The notes under the pieces were generated by a model. That model worked only from the letters and a program-made list of their open reading frames with translations, had not been told where the DNA came from and searched no databases. Below, in pieces: positions 33,218 to 41,147 of a stretch of 64,000 bases of DNA (position 1 is the stretch's first letter; the number at the start of each line of letters is the position of its first letter). Origin of the DNA: CAVUWL01 sp963700105 (lineage in GTDB: Bacteria > Actinomycetota > Thermoleophilia > Solirubrobacterales > 70-9); contig CAVOWL010000004.1 in NCBI GenBank assembly GCA_963700105.1, positions 930,001 through 994,000 of the forward strand, given 5' to 3'. A program made the translations under genes and the position numbers.

Positions 33218-33916
33218 CTAATGCCCCATGGCCCCGGCGGGATGGGAGGCATCCTCAAACTCACGAAATAGACCGGTCACAACGAAGGCGACCTGCTCCC
33301 CGATGTCGACGGCGTTATCGCCAATCCGCTCGATCGCCCGCGCCGCGAGCAGCATCGTCATCGCCCACTCGCGCCGATCGACGTCTTCACCGATCACCAG
33401 CGCGAGGCGAAAGCAGTCGCGGTTGAGGCTGTCGACAACGTCGTCTTGGCGGACCAGGTCCTGGGCCAAATCAGCATCGCGAGCCTCAAATGCGTGCTTG
33501 GCCTGGGTATTGATCGAGCGCACGTGGGCGCCCATTGTGAGGATCAGCTTGACCATCTCCAGGTCGGCCGGCGGCTCGTTGCCGGTCAGGGGGATCACCT
33601 TGCAGATGTTCACGCACTGATCGCCCATCCGCTCGACGTTCTTGAGTACGTGCAAGAGCGCCGAGATCAGCCGCAGGTCGGTCGCCACCGGCGACTGCGT
33701 CGCCAGCAGGGTGATCAGGCTCTGGTGGACCTCGAGGTAGCGGCCATCGATGCGATCGTCATCGGCAACCACCAGCTGGGCCAGCTCGACGTCTTGGTGC
33801 TCGATCGCCTCCAGGGTGCGATCAAGTGCCGCGTTTACGAGGTTGATGCCGTCAAGCGCGCTCGCCTCCAGGCGCTCCAGCTCGCCCTGGTAGTGGCTCC
33901 TGGTCTCCGGTGACAT
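33218..33916 (-). CDS. phoU: Phosphate-system regulator PhoU
   Basis: A 232-residue protein of two three-helix bundles: LQRL-type helices, NVERMGDQCVNICKVI and RAIERIGDNAVDIGEQVAFVV, the paired metal-binding E-R-I/M-G-D signatures. PhoU links Pst transport to the signalling kinase and keeps the Pho response off when phosphate is ample. Its ATG overlaps the pstB stop by 1 nt. Confidence 0.96.
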   Translation of the reverse strand: MSPETRSHYQGELERLEASALDGINLVNAALDRTLEAIEHQDVELAQLVVADDDRIDGRYLEVHQSLITLLATQSPVATDLRLISALLHVLKNVERMGDQCVNICKVIPLTGNEPPADLEMVKLILTMGAHVRSINTQAKHAFEARDADLAQDLVRQDDVVDSLNRDCFRLALVIGEDVDRREWAMTMLLAARAIERIGDNAVDIGEQVAFVVTGLFREFEDASHPAGAMGH

Positions 33917-34821
33917 CAGCCGAACTTTCCGGTCACGTACTGCTCTGTGCGCTCATCATCGGGATTGGTGAAGAGCTTCTCGGTCGGGCCCACCTCGATC
34001 AGCTCGCCGCTCAGCATGAAGGCGGTGCTATCGGCAACCCGCGCTGCCTGCTGCATGTTGTGGGTGACGATCACGATCGTGACCCGCTCCTTGAGCTCGG
34101 CGATCAGCTCCTCGATCCGCAGCGTCGCGACCGGGTCAAGCGCCGAGCAGGGCTCATCCATGAGCAGGACCTCGGGGTTGACCGCGAGCGCGCGGGCGAT
34201 GCAGAGGCGCTGCTGCTGACCGCCGGAGAGGCCCAGGCCGGGGGCCTTGAGCCGGTCCTTGACCTCCTCCCAGAGCCCAGCGCCGAGCAAAGCGTCACGG
34301 CCCCGGTCGGCCAGCTCAGAGCGCGAGGCGCCGCTCAGGCGCAGCCCCGAGGTGACGTTGTCGATCACCGACATGGTCGGAAAGGGGTTTGGCTTTTGAA
34401 AGACCATCCCGACCGTGCGGCGCACCGCGACGATATCGATCCGGGGGTCATAGAGGTCGAGGCCATCGAGGAGGACCTTGCCCTCGGCGCGAGCCCTCGG
34501 AACCTCTTCGTGCATGCGGTTGATGCAGCGAACCATCGTCGACTTACCGCAGCCCGATGGTCCGATGATCGCGGTGACCGCGCCGGCGTCAAAGTCGAGG
34601 TTGATCCCGCGAACGGCGTGATTTGAACCGTAGTAGGCGTGCAGGTCGACGAGCTGCACGTTGCCGATTTCCCCGCCCGCCTTCTCCGCCCCCTGGCCGG
34701 CTCCCTCGGCGGCCACCGAAATCATCGGCCCGGGGCGTGAGGAGCCGGTCCCTGGGCTGGCCTGCGGTTCGGGGTTTGACTCTGTCATCGGTGGGCTATC
34801 GGTTGGATCTGTGTTTGTCAT
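33916..34821 (-). CDS. pstB: Phosphate ABC transporter ATP-binding protein
   Basis: A 301-residue NBD with Walker A IIGPSGCGKSTMVRCINRM, Q-loop VGMVFQKPNPFPTMS, signature GLSGGQQQRLCIARALA, Walker B VLLMDEPCSALDP and H-loop VTHNMQQAARV. The first 50 or so residues (Pro/Glu/Gly-rich) are an extra N-terminal extension; shorter in-frame starts may be used. Confidence 0.97.
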   Translation of the reverse strand: MTNTDPTDSPPMTESNPEPQASPGTGSSRPGPMISVAAEGAGQGAEKAGGEIGNVQLVDLHAYYGSNHAVRGINLDFDAGAVTAIIGPSGCGKSTMVRCINRMHEEVPRARAEGKVLLDGLDLYDPRIDIVAVRRTVGMVFQKPNPFPTMSVIDNVTSGLRLSGASRSELADRGRDALLGAGLWEEVKDRLKAPGLGLSGGQQQRLCIARALAVNPEVLLMDEPCSALDPVATLRIEELIAELKERVTIVIVTHNMQQAARVADSTAFMLSGELIEVGPTEKLFTNPDDERTEQYVTGKFG

Positions 34822-34858
34822 CCTAGGACTCTCGGAGTCGGGGACGGGTGCGGGGCGA

Positions 34859-35746
34859 TCATGCCCCCATGCGCTTCCTGGAACGAGCGTAGAAGGTTCG
34901 CGCGACTACGTTTAGGGCAAGGACGAAGGCGATCAGGATCAGGGCTGCCGCCCAGGCTTCGGTGTGGGCTTCGGGTTTGGGCGACTCTGAGGCCTGAAAG
35001 ATGAAGATAGGGATCGAGGCCAGTGCCTGACTCGGGCTGGTCTGGACCCCCTGGGTGTAGATCGAGGAGAGCAGGATCAGCGGCGCCGTCTCCCCCGCCA
35101 CCCGCGCGACAGCGAGCAGGGCACCGGTGATCAGGCCGCCGGCGGCCGTCGGCACCGTGATCCGAACCGTGCTTCGCCAGCGCGCGATCCCAAGCGCGTG
35201 GGCTGCCTCCTTGAGGTTGCCCGGGACGAGGGTCAGTACCTCCTGGCCGGTGCGGGCGACGATCGGCAACATGATGATCGCCAGCGCCACCGCCGCGGCC
35301 AGTCCGCTCTGGTGATGTTGGGGAATGACGATCAGGCCGTAGATGAAGATTCCGGTGATGATCGTCGGCACACCGTTGAGGATGTCGAGCACAAAGCGCA
35401 CCGCGTGGGCGATCCGCTGAGGCGCGAATTCAGTCGTATAGATCGCCACCAAGAGGCCGAGCGGAATCGCCATCGCGGCGGCGAGGGCGACCATGATCGC
35501 CGAGCCGACGATTGCGTTGGAGATACCGCCTCCGGCTTCGCCAAAGAGCGCCGTGGGGGTGGTCAGGAAGTGCAGGCTGAGCGCACCGATTCCCCTTGCC
35601 AGGACCGAGCCGACGACGATCAAAAGGACGATGACGGCGAGCAGGGCGGCGGCACTTGAGGAGACCTCGATTGCCCGGTTGACCCGTTTGCGGCGGCGCA
35701 GGTTGCCGCGATCGTGAAGCAGCGCGTGGCCGGGCTCGCCGTTCAC
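34859..35746 (-). CDS. pstA: Phosphate ABC transporter permease PstA
   Basis: A 295-residue membrane protein with six helices and the permease loop IMLPIVARTGQEVLTLVPGN followed by LKEAAHALGIARWRSTVRI. GTG 35746 overlaps the pstC stop (GTGA); the frame upstream of it (to 36088) is the shadow of pstC. It forms the channel with PstC. Confidence 0.96.
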   Translation of the reverse strand: MNGEPGHALLHDRGNLRRRKRVNRAIEVSSSAAALLAVIVLLIVVGSVLARGIGALSLHFLTTPTALFGEAGGGISNAIVGSAIMVALAAAMAIPLGLLVAIYTTEFAPQRIAHAVRFVLDILNGVPTIITGIFIYGLIVIPQHHQSGLAAAVALAIIMLPIVARTGQEVLTLVPGNLKEAAHALGIARWRSTVRITVPTAAGGLITGALLAVARVAGETAPLILLSSIYTQGVQTSPSQALASIPIFIFQASESPKPEAHTEAWAAALILIAFVLALNVVARTFYARSRKRMGA

Positions 35747-36729
35747 AGCGCCTCTGCCTCGGTCAGGGTGGCGTCGGTGTCCCTGAGCCTGCTGCGCCCG
35801 ACGATCATTCGCGCGATCACGTTGACGATCACGGCGAATACCAAGAGGATCAGCCCGAGGTAGGCAAGCGATGCCTTGGCCAGACCGGCGCTGTTTTGGA
35901 ACTGGGCCGCGATCTGAGCCGCCAGCGTGCCACCGGTGTGAAAGAGCGAGACGTTGATCGCGGTGGCGCCGCCGATCACCTGGGCGACCGCGATCGCCTC
36001 GCCGATCGCGCGGCCCAGCCCGAGGATGACACCGCCGATGATGCCGGCGCGCGAGTAGGGCAAAACGACCTGGCGGACCATCTCCCAACGGGTCGCGCCA
36101 AGCGCGTAGGAGCCCTCCTTGAGCTCGCCGGGGACGGTCTCAAAAACCTCGCGGGTGACGCTGGTGATGATCGGCGTGATCATGATCGTCAGGATCAGCG
36201 CCGCGGTCAGGTAGCCGAAGGCCGACGGTTCGCCGCTGAAAATAGGCAGGAAGCCGAAGGCGCTCTTCAGCGCCGGCTCGATCGTGTTGTGCATGACGGG
36301 ACCGAGCACGAGGATCCCCCAGAGCCCGAGGATCACGCTGGGGATCGCGGCCAGCATGTCGACCAGAGTTGCCACCGGGCGCCGCAGCCGGCCCGGGGCG
36401 AGCTCGGTCAGATACAGCGATATCGCGATCGCCAGCGGCGCCGCGAAGATCAGCGCGATCGCCGAGGTCACCGCGGTGCCGTAGAGGAAGGGGGCACCGC
36501 CGAAGCGCTCGGTGACCGGGTTCCAGTCATTGGTGGTGACGAAGCCGATGCCGAACTTCGAGATCGCCGGACCGGCGAGGTGGATCACCTCGTAGGCGAT
36601 CCCCCCGATGATGATCACGGCGAGCGCTGCTGCGAGGCCGCAGAGGCCTCGCAGCAGCGGGTCACCGATGCGATCTTTGAGGTTGCGCCGGGCCCGCAGC
36701 GCGGGGGTACCGAGGGCTCCGGCCTCCAC
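35743..36729 (-). CDS. pstC: Phosphate ABC transporter permease PstC
   Basis: A 328-residue membrane protein: AIPSVILGLWGILVLGP, TREVFETVPGELKEGSYALG and AIGEAIAVAQVIGGA are PstC hallmarks. The GTG start directly abuts the pstS stop, giving pstSCAB-phoU. Confidence 0.96.
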   Translation of the reverse strand: MEAGALGTPALRARRNLKDRIGDPLLRGLCGLAAALAVIIIGGIAYEVIHLAGPAISKFGIGFVTTNDWNPVTERFGGAPFLYGTAVTSAIALIFAAPLAIAISLYLTELAPGRLRRPVATLVDMLAAIPSVILGLWGILVLGPVMHNTIEPALKSAFGFLPIFSGEPSAFGYLTAALILTIMITPIITSVTREVFETVPGELKEGSYALGATRWEMVRQVVLPYSRAGIIGGVILGLGRAIGEAIAVAQVIGGATAINVSLFHTGGTLAAQIAAQFQNSAGLAKASLAYLGLILLVFAVIVNVIARMIVGRSRLRDTDATLTEAEAL

Positions 36730-37770
36730 CTAGCTGCCGATCTTTTCGAGCGCCTTCTTGTCGGCGGCCACGACCTGGGGCGGCAGCGGCGCGAAGTCAA
36801 GTTCGGGGCCGAATTTCTGCCCCGGCCCGATCGCGTAGGTGATGAACTTCTTCAGCGCTTCGGCTTTTTCGGTCTTCAGCGGCACGATCACGTAGGTGTA
36901 GGTCGAGATCGGGTAGGCGCCCTTGGCCGAGGCGGGCAGATCGGCCAGTGAGATTTCGTTCTTCGGGCCAATCTTTGAGACCGCGGCGGCGGCCGCTTCG
37001 ACGCTCTTTACGCCCGGCATCGGGAAGTTGCCGGCCGAGTTTTCGACCAGCGGCATGTTGAGCTTGCTGGACACCGCGTAGGCGAGCCCGACGTAGCCGA
37101 TCGAACCGTTTGTCTGGGCGATCGCGGCGGAGACGCCGTCGTTCTTTTCGGCTCCGACGCCGACCGGGAACTTGACCGAGGTCGAGGTGCCAACCTTCGA
37201 TTTGAATTCGGGGTCGATCGTCGAGAGGTAGTTGGTGAAGGCGTAGGTATCACCACTTCCGTCGCTGCGATAGATCGGCGTGATCTTGGTGCTCGGCAGG
37301 CTGACCCCGGGGTTGAGCTTGGCGATCGCCGGGTCATTCCAGGTGGTGATCTTGCCGAGGTAGATTTCGGCCAGCACCGGACCGCTCAATTTCAGATTCT
37401 TCGGCGCACCGCTGACGTTGTAGGCGGGCACGGTTCCGCTCAGCGCCCAGGGGATCTGCTCGACTTCCTTGGCTTCGGTGAACTGTTCGGGAGTAAGCGG
37501 CGCGTCGGAGGCACCGAAATCGACCGTGCGCGCGGTGATCTGGGCGATCCCCCCACCGCTGCCGATCGCTCCGTAGGTGACCGTTTCTTTGGTTTTGCTC
37601 GCGTAGTCGGACTGCCACTTCGACATCAGCGGCGCAACCAGGGTGCTGCCGGCGCCGACCAGCGGCGTATTTGCAGAGGTCGAGGAGCTACTTGAGGAAG
37701 AGCTGCCACAGGCAGCGATCCCGATCGTGAGCGCCAGTGCCACGCCGACGCTGAGAAGTCTCTTGGTCAC
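36730..37770 (-). CDS. pstS: Phosphate-binding lipoprotein PstS
   Basis: A 346-residue lipoprotein. Signal peptide with lipobox GIAACGS, Ser-rich linker, then phosphate-binding loops VGAGSTLVAPLMSKW, GAIGSGGGIAQI, DFGASDAPLTPEQF and YRSDGSGDTYAFTNYLS. GTG 37770 is set by AAGGAG 8 nt upstream. A PHO-like box and a TATAAC -10 precede it. Confidence 0.97.
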   Translation of the reverse strand: MTKRLLSVGVALALTIGIAACGSSSSSSSSTSANTPLVGAGSTLVAPLMSKWQSDYASKTKETVTYGAIGSGGGIAQITARTVDFGASDAPLTPEQFTEAKEVEQIPWALSGTVPAYNVSGAPKNLKLSGPVLAEIYLGKITTWNDPAIAKLNPGVSLPSTKITPIYRSDGSGDTYAFTNYLSTIDPEFKSKVGTSTSVKFPVGVGAEKNDGVSAAIAQTNGSIGYVGLAYAVSSKLNMPLVENSAGNFPMPGVKSVEAAAAAVSKIGPKNEISLADLPASAKGAYPISTYTYVIVPLKTEKAEALKKFITYAIGPGQKFGPELDFAPLPPQVVAADKKALEKIGS

Positions 37771-37832
37771 GCAATTCTCCTTATTTTGATGGCCAGCCTG
37801 CGGCCAGACTTTCAAGCGCCTTCGGCTAGCTT

Positions 37833-37838
37833 GTTATA
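37833..37838 (-). promoter_or_regulatory. -10 element of the pstS promoter (TATAAC)
   Basis: The minus strand reads TATAAC at 37838-37833, about 62 bp before the pstS GTG, with TTTACA of the PHO-like box 15 bp further upstream in the -35 position, as in activator-dependent promoters. Confidence 0.55.
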
Positions 37839-37842
37839 CGGC

Positions 37843-37870
37843 TGTATCGAGAATGTAAAAAAAATGTAAA
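37843..37870. promoter_or_regulatory. PHO-box-like repeats upstream of pstS
   Basis: Three TGTA units on the plus strand begin at 37843, 37854 and 37865, exactly 11 bp apart; the last two are ATGTAAA. Read towards pstS the repeat is TTTACAT. The position and 11-bp period fit a PhoP/PhoB operator. Confidence 0.75.
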
Positions 37871-37899
37871 AGCGAAGATTCGAAACTCGGCAAGCGCCA

Positions 37900-38229
37900 T
37901 CAGCCTTCGGGCGAAAAGCGGTAGCCGATCCCGTTGTGGGTATAGATCAGGCGCCGCTCGGGCAGTGCCTCGGCGAGCTTTGAACGAAGCCGGCTGACGT
38001 AGACGTCGACCGAGCGGTCATCGTGGCGGGGGTGGCGGCCCCAGACCTCAGCGTAGAGCTCCTCGCGGGTCATGATCCGCTGCGGATGGGCGGCCAGGGT
38101 GGTGAGCAATTGCAGCTCGCGCATGGTCAGGCTGAGCGGCCGACCGTCGACCAGCGCAGCGTGCTGATCGGGTCGGATTTCCAGCCGCTCGTTTAACTGC
38201 GTCTGCGCACTCCCGTTCTCGCCCGCCAT
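37900..38229 (-). CDS. Stand-alone OmpR/PhoB-type winged-helix DNA-binding protein
   Basis: A 109-residue protein that is only the C-terminal effector domain of an OmpR-class regulator: PLSLTMRELQLLTTLAAHP, MTREELYAEVWGR, DDRSVDVYVSRLRSKL, IYTHNGIGYRFSPEG. The receiver domain is absent, and the ATG start with open upstream sequence shows no trace of one. A three-unit PHO-like box lies 47 bp upstream and pstS is the next gene, so it may be a feedback competitor or co-regulator of the Pho response. Confidence 0.85.
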   Translation of the reverse strand: MAGENGSAQTQLNERLEIRPDQHAALVDGRPLSLTMRELQLLTTLAAHPQRIMTREELYAEVWGRHPRHDDRSVDVYVSRLRSKLAEALPERRLIYTHNGIGYRFSPEG

Positions 38230-38275
38230 CGGGGCCGAGCATTGCGAAGCTAAAGGCTCGCCCGGTTACCCCGGC

Positions 38276-38304
38276 GTGAAGCGGTTGTGAAGGAGTTGTG
38301 AAGC
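38276..38304. promoter_or_regulatory. PHO-box-like repeats, three 11-bp units
   Basis: GTGAAGC at 38276, GTGAAGG at 38287 and GTGAAGC at 38298, with GTT between units: three near-identical 11-bp repeats, the clearest box in the window. Read towards the winged-helix gene (minus strand) the core is CTTCAC. Confidence 0.8.
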
Positions 38305-38306
38305 GC

Positions 38307-39143
38307 TCAGGCGGCGCGCAGCGGCTCGGACACCGGCTCGGGCTGGGGGGAGCGCTCGGCGGAGAGCGCCTCGGCCATCGCCTCCCCCGCCACCCCGGGC
38401 ACCGGCTCGGGATCGAAGCGATAACCGACCCCAAAGTGGGTGTGGATGTAGCTCCAACCGGAGGAGCGCTTCTCGAGCTTTTGTCGCAGCTTGCGGATGA
38501 AGACGTCCACCGAACGATCACCGTGGGCCATCGCATACCCCCAGACCCGCTGATAGATCGTCTCGCGCTCCAGGACCTGACCCTTGGCCTCGGCGAGTAG
38601 GTGCAAGAGCTCGAACTCGCGGCGGGTCAGGTCGAGGCTTCCATCGCTGACGAAGGCCTGAAACTGATCGGCGCGAATCTCCAGCTCGCCGGCGATCAGA
38701 GGCGCCGCCCCGGCGCCGGAGTGAGCACGGCGGCGGCGGCGCGAGACGGCCTCAATCCGCGCCATCGCCTCCTCGGGATGACAGGGCTTGGTGATCCAGT
38801 CATCGACCCCGAGCCGCAGACCCCGCACCCGCTGGGCGACGGTCGAGCGCGCCGTGCAGACGACGACGCCGAGATCGGGGAGCATCCCGCAGACCCGCTC
38901 CAGATAGCCCCAGCCGTCATCTCCCAGGATCGCAGGGTCCAGGAGCAGGGCATTCAACTTCATCGACACCAGCTCATCGGGAGGCACGGCGGCGGCGACC
39001 TGTCGCAGCTGCCACCCCGCCATCTCGGTGCGCTTTGAAAGCACGGTCACGAAGCCGCTATCGGTGTCGATAACTGCGAGCCTGATGGTCTGCTGTGGGT
39101 TCAAGTTTGCGGCGCGGGGGAGCGCATCGATCTTGGAGGACAC
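38307..39143 (-). CDS. OmpR-family response regulator
   Basis: A 278-residue protein with a receiver domain (LAVIDTDSGFVTVLS, LLLDPAILGDDGW with the phospho-acceptor Asp, VVVCTARS, WITKPCHPEEA with the conserved Lys) and a winged-helix domain (LDLTRREFELLHLLAEAKG, DRSVDVFIRKLRQKL, HTHFGVGYRFDP). The acidic pocket is IDTD rather than the usual DD. Next to the pst operon it is the best candidate PhoP/PhoB, but no histidine kinase is in the window. GTG start. Confidence 0.9.
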   Translation of the reverse strand: MSSKIDALPRAANLNPQQTIRLAVIDTDSGFVTVLSKRTEMAGWQLRQVAAAVPPDELVSMKLNALLLDPAILGDDGWGYLERVCGMLPDLGVVVCTARSTVAQRVRGLRLGVDDWITKPCHPEEAMARIEAVSRRRRRAHSGAGAAPLIAGELEIRADQFQAFVSDGSLDLTRREFELLHLLAEAKGQVLERETIYQRVWGYAMAHGDRSVDVFIRKLRQKLEKRSSGWSYIHTHFGVGYRFDPEPVPGVAGEAMAEALSAERSPQPEPVSEPLRAA

Positions 39144-39188
39144 GATTGTATGGGGCGAGGGGGTCGGGCGGGTTGCAAAATCCCCGCG

Positions 39189-39206
39189 TTCACAGGATTT
39201 TCACAG
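39189..39206. promoter_or_regulatory. PHO-box-like pair TTCACAG, 11-bp period
   Basis: TTCACAG at 39189-39195 and again at 39200-39206. It lies between the divergent response regulator (start 39143) and the small membrane protein (start 39272), oriented towards the latter. Confidence 0.6.
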
Positions 39207-39236
39207 CTGCGGGGACTCCGGGTTTCGGAATTTCCG

Positions 39237-39258
39237 GCGCACCCGGGGCCGGGTGCGC
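39237..39258 (+). other. Hairpin in the 5' leader of the small membrane protein gene
   Basis: GCGCACCC and GGGTGCGC pair perfectly (8 bp) around GGGGCC, ending 13 bp before the GTG at 39272. No U tract follows, so it is not a typical terminator. Confidence 0.45.
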
Positions 39259-39271
39259 TAGATTGGCGCTG

Positions 39272-39511
39272 GTGAAACGTGCCTTCGCATTTTTCCTCGG
39301 CGCCTGCGCGATGCTCTTGGTTGGGGCCCCGAGCGCGCTCGCCGCAAACGGCGTCGGGCTGGCCGGACCGGTCACCGATAAACAGGTCACATTCTTTTGC
39401 TTTGGGGTGATCATTTTCTTCGCCGTGCTGGTCATAGTTGCCTCGCTGATCCAGGGAAAATTGGAGAAGCGCAAGGCACGGCGACGCTATGACCTTGAGC
39501 GCTTCGGCTAG
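39272..39511 (+). CDS. Small membrane protein with signal peptide, unknown
   Basis: A 79-residue protein: a signal peptide (AFAFFLGACAMLLVGAPSALA), a short external segment, one membrane helix (FFCFGVIIFFAVLVIVASLI) and a basic cytosolic tail (KLEKRKARRRYD). GTG 39272 matches the signal-peptide start. A PHO-like box upstream suggests phosphate control. No family recognised. Its last 4 nt overlap the convergent HD gene. Confidence 0.7.
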   Translation: MKRAFAFFLGACAMLLVGAPSALAANGVGLAGPVTDKQVTFFCFGVIIFFAVLVIVASLIQGKLEKRKARRRYDLERFG

Positions 39512-40359
39512 ACCAGCCGGAAGCCACTCAACAGGCGCTTCTCACTGGCCCCCTCGATCTCGGCCACGACTTCGACCCGGCCCTCCAGCGGGGTGCCGCG
39601 AATCTTGGTCGCAAGCAGGTCATCCAGCTGAAAGATTCCCGCCGAGTTGTTGAGCTCTATCTCGATCCTCACCGGCCGCTCCTCGCCGGCCTCGATCCGC
39701 ACCTCATCGACCGCCGCCGCCGAAATCGAGTGAATCCCCTCCTGGCCGGCCTCGATCGGGATCCGGGTCCGCCCCTGGGCCATGTCAAGCGCATCGGCGA
39801 CCCGCACCACCCCCGCCTCCACCGTGTAGGGCTCGCCACGGCGGCGGTGGCCGATGATCGCGTGGAGGATCTCGGCGGCGACGATCGTGCGCTGGGGCTC
39901 CTTGTAGGAGTCGGCGAGCAGGCGCTCCAGTGCACCTTTGGCCAGAAACAGGCTGTAGGCCTCGTGCTCGGCCCGGTGGATCGACATGCCGACGTCGTGC
40001 AGGAGGGCGCCACCGGCAACCACCACCTCGGCGTCTCGAGCGCTCATTCCATGGTCGGCCACCATCGCCGGCTCGACCCCAGCTTTGACCAAAAGCCGCA
40101 GCAGGCGCAGGGCGATGTTCAACACGATCTGCATATGAACCCAGGAGTGATCTGACATTCCGAGGCGCTCGGCCTGGACCTGGGACATGTACCACCAGGT
40201 CCGAACCTCCTCGTCCTCATTGACCGCGGCGAGGAACTTCTCGAGGCGGCGGTTGCCCCTGGTCGGGGCCCGCACCGCCGCCTCGGCGATCGCCTCGCGT
40301 GGCGGTTTGCGACTGGGACCCTTTGGGTCCGGGGCCGGGATCGGCTCACCCCTCATCAC
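39508..40359 (-). CDS. HD-domain metal-dependent phosphohydrolase
   Basis: A 283-residue protein with HD-fold landmarks: DHSWVHMQIVLNIALRLL (first His), GALLHDVGMSIHRAEHE (HD) and ILHAIIGHRRRGEPYTVEAGVVRVADALDMAQGR (distal His and Asp). Such proteins hydrolyse nucleotides or cyclic dinucleotides; the substrate is unknown. Starts GTG 40359 or ATG 40356. Confidence 0.85.
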   Translation of the reverse strand: MMRGEPIPAPDPKGPSRKPPREAIAEAAVRAPTRGNRRLEKFLAAVNEDEEVRTWWYMSQVQAERLGMSDHSWVHMQIVLNIALRLLRLLVKAGVEPAMVADHGMSARDAEVVVAGGALLHDVGMSIHRAEHEAYSLFLAKGALERLLADSYKEPQRTIVAAEILHAIIGHRRRGEPYTVEAGVVRVADALDMAQGRTRIPIEAGQEGIHSISAAAVDEVRIEAGEERPVRIEIELNNSAGIFQLDDLLATKIRGTPLEGRVEVVAEIEGASEKRLLSGFRLV

Positions 40360-40413
40360 CGCTCATCCTCGCAGCCCCCTCGGCGGGCGCTTCGGCGTCG
40401 CGGCGCGCCTCGC

Positions 40414-40908
40414 TCAGCCGCAGACCGGCCAGGGGTTCGAGCCAGAGCGCGAATAAAGCAATGCCGCACGGTAGGTCTGCTCGGCGGCTGAGGCCGAGGC
40501 AGGATCGCCTCTGCCCCCGACCGAGGCCCAGGTTCCGTAGTCGAACTGATAGAGGCCGCGGTAGGTACCTCCTGGCGATATCGCTCGCGGGTTGCCACCC
40601 GACTCACACGCCGCTATCGCCTTCAGGTGGGAAAGGCTGACGCCGCCGGGAAGCGCCGGCACAGCGGCGCGCCGGCGCCGGGCGCGCAACTTGGCGCGGG
40701 CTTCGGAGTGCAGCCTCTTCACCTCGCTGCGGATCGCCTCGTGAAATCTGGAGACCGGAGCTTGCAGCACCTCGATCCTGACCGGCCTCGCCACGCCGAG
40801 GCCAATTGGGGCGAGCGAGGTCCCGCTGGCGCCGGAAGCGATCGCGGCAGGCGGCGTAGCGGCGGCCAAAATTAGGGCAAGGACAATATATGTGCGTTTT
40901 GTAAGCAA
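40414..40908 (-). CDS. Resuscitation-promoting factor-like muralytic protein
   Basis: A 164-residue secreted protein: signal peptide (YIVLALILAAATPPAAIASG), a helical linker, then an Rpf/lysozyme-like domain LKAIAACESGGNPRAIS (catalytic Glu), GTYRGLYQFDYGTWASVGG and the terminal NPWPVCG; the two Cys can form the Rpf disulfide. Rpfs cleave peptidoglycan and wake dormant cells in actinobacteria. TTG start (40908). A CRP-like palindrome lies 36-49 bp upstream, as at other actinobacterial rpf genes. Confidence 0.88.
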   Translation of the reverse strand: MLTKRTYIVLALILAAATPPAAIASGASGTSLAPIGLGVARPVRIEVLQAPVSRFHEAIRSEVKRLHSEARAKLRARRRRAAVPALPGGVSLSHLKAIAACESGGNPRAISPGGTYRGLYQFDYGTWASVGGRGDPASASAAEQTYRAALLYSRSGSNPWPVCG

Positions 40909-40943
40909 GCCGGGAACCCTGGAGTGCTCGGCGCGCTGACTTG

Positions 40944-40957
40944 GTGACCGCGGTCAC
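40944..40957. promoter_or_regulatory. CRP-like palindrome GTGACC-GC-GGTCAC
   Basis: A perfect 14-bp palindrome matching the cAMP-CRP form GTGA-N6-TCAC, upstream of the rpf-like gene. The rest of the 239-bp gap 40909-41147 shows nothing recognisable; I could not make a ydaO (c-di-AMP) riboswitch from it. Confidence 0.6.
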
Positions 40958-41147
40958 ATAGGTCTCCACTCAAGCGACAATCGGCACGAGCCCAGGCGTG
41001 GATCTCCGACCTCCGAAGACCCGATGAAGCCAACCATGCAGGATTTGTTCGCGGGTTCGCGTCGCAGTCGGAGCGGGCTCAAGGCCGAGGCGTCCAGGAA
41101 GCTGAGCGAGAATTCCCGCGCCGCAGGGCGCCGGGCGCGATCATTGC

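Noticed and set aside
35747..36088. N-terminal extension of pstA to 36088
   Set aside because: This part is Arg/Gly/His-rich shadow of pstC; GTG 35746 with GTGA overlap gives a normal PstA.
40909..41147. Possible ydaO (c-di-AMP) riboswitch before the Rpf-like gene
   Set aside because: Expected by analogy with Streptomyces, but the conserved core sequences could not be found in the leader.
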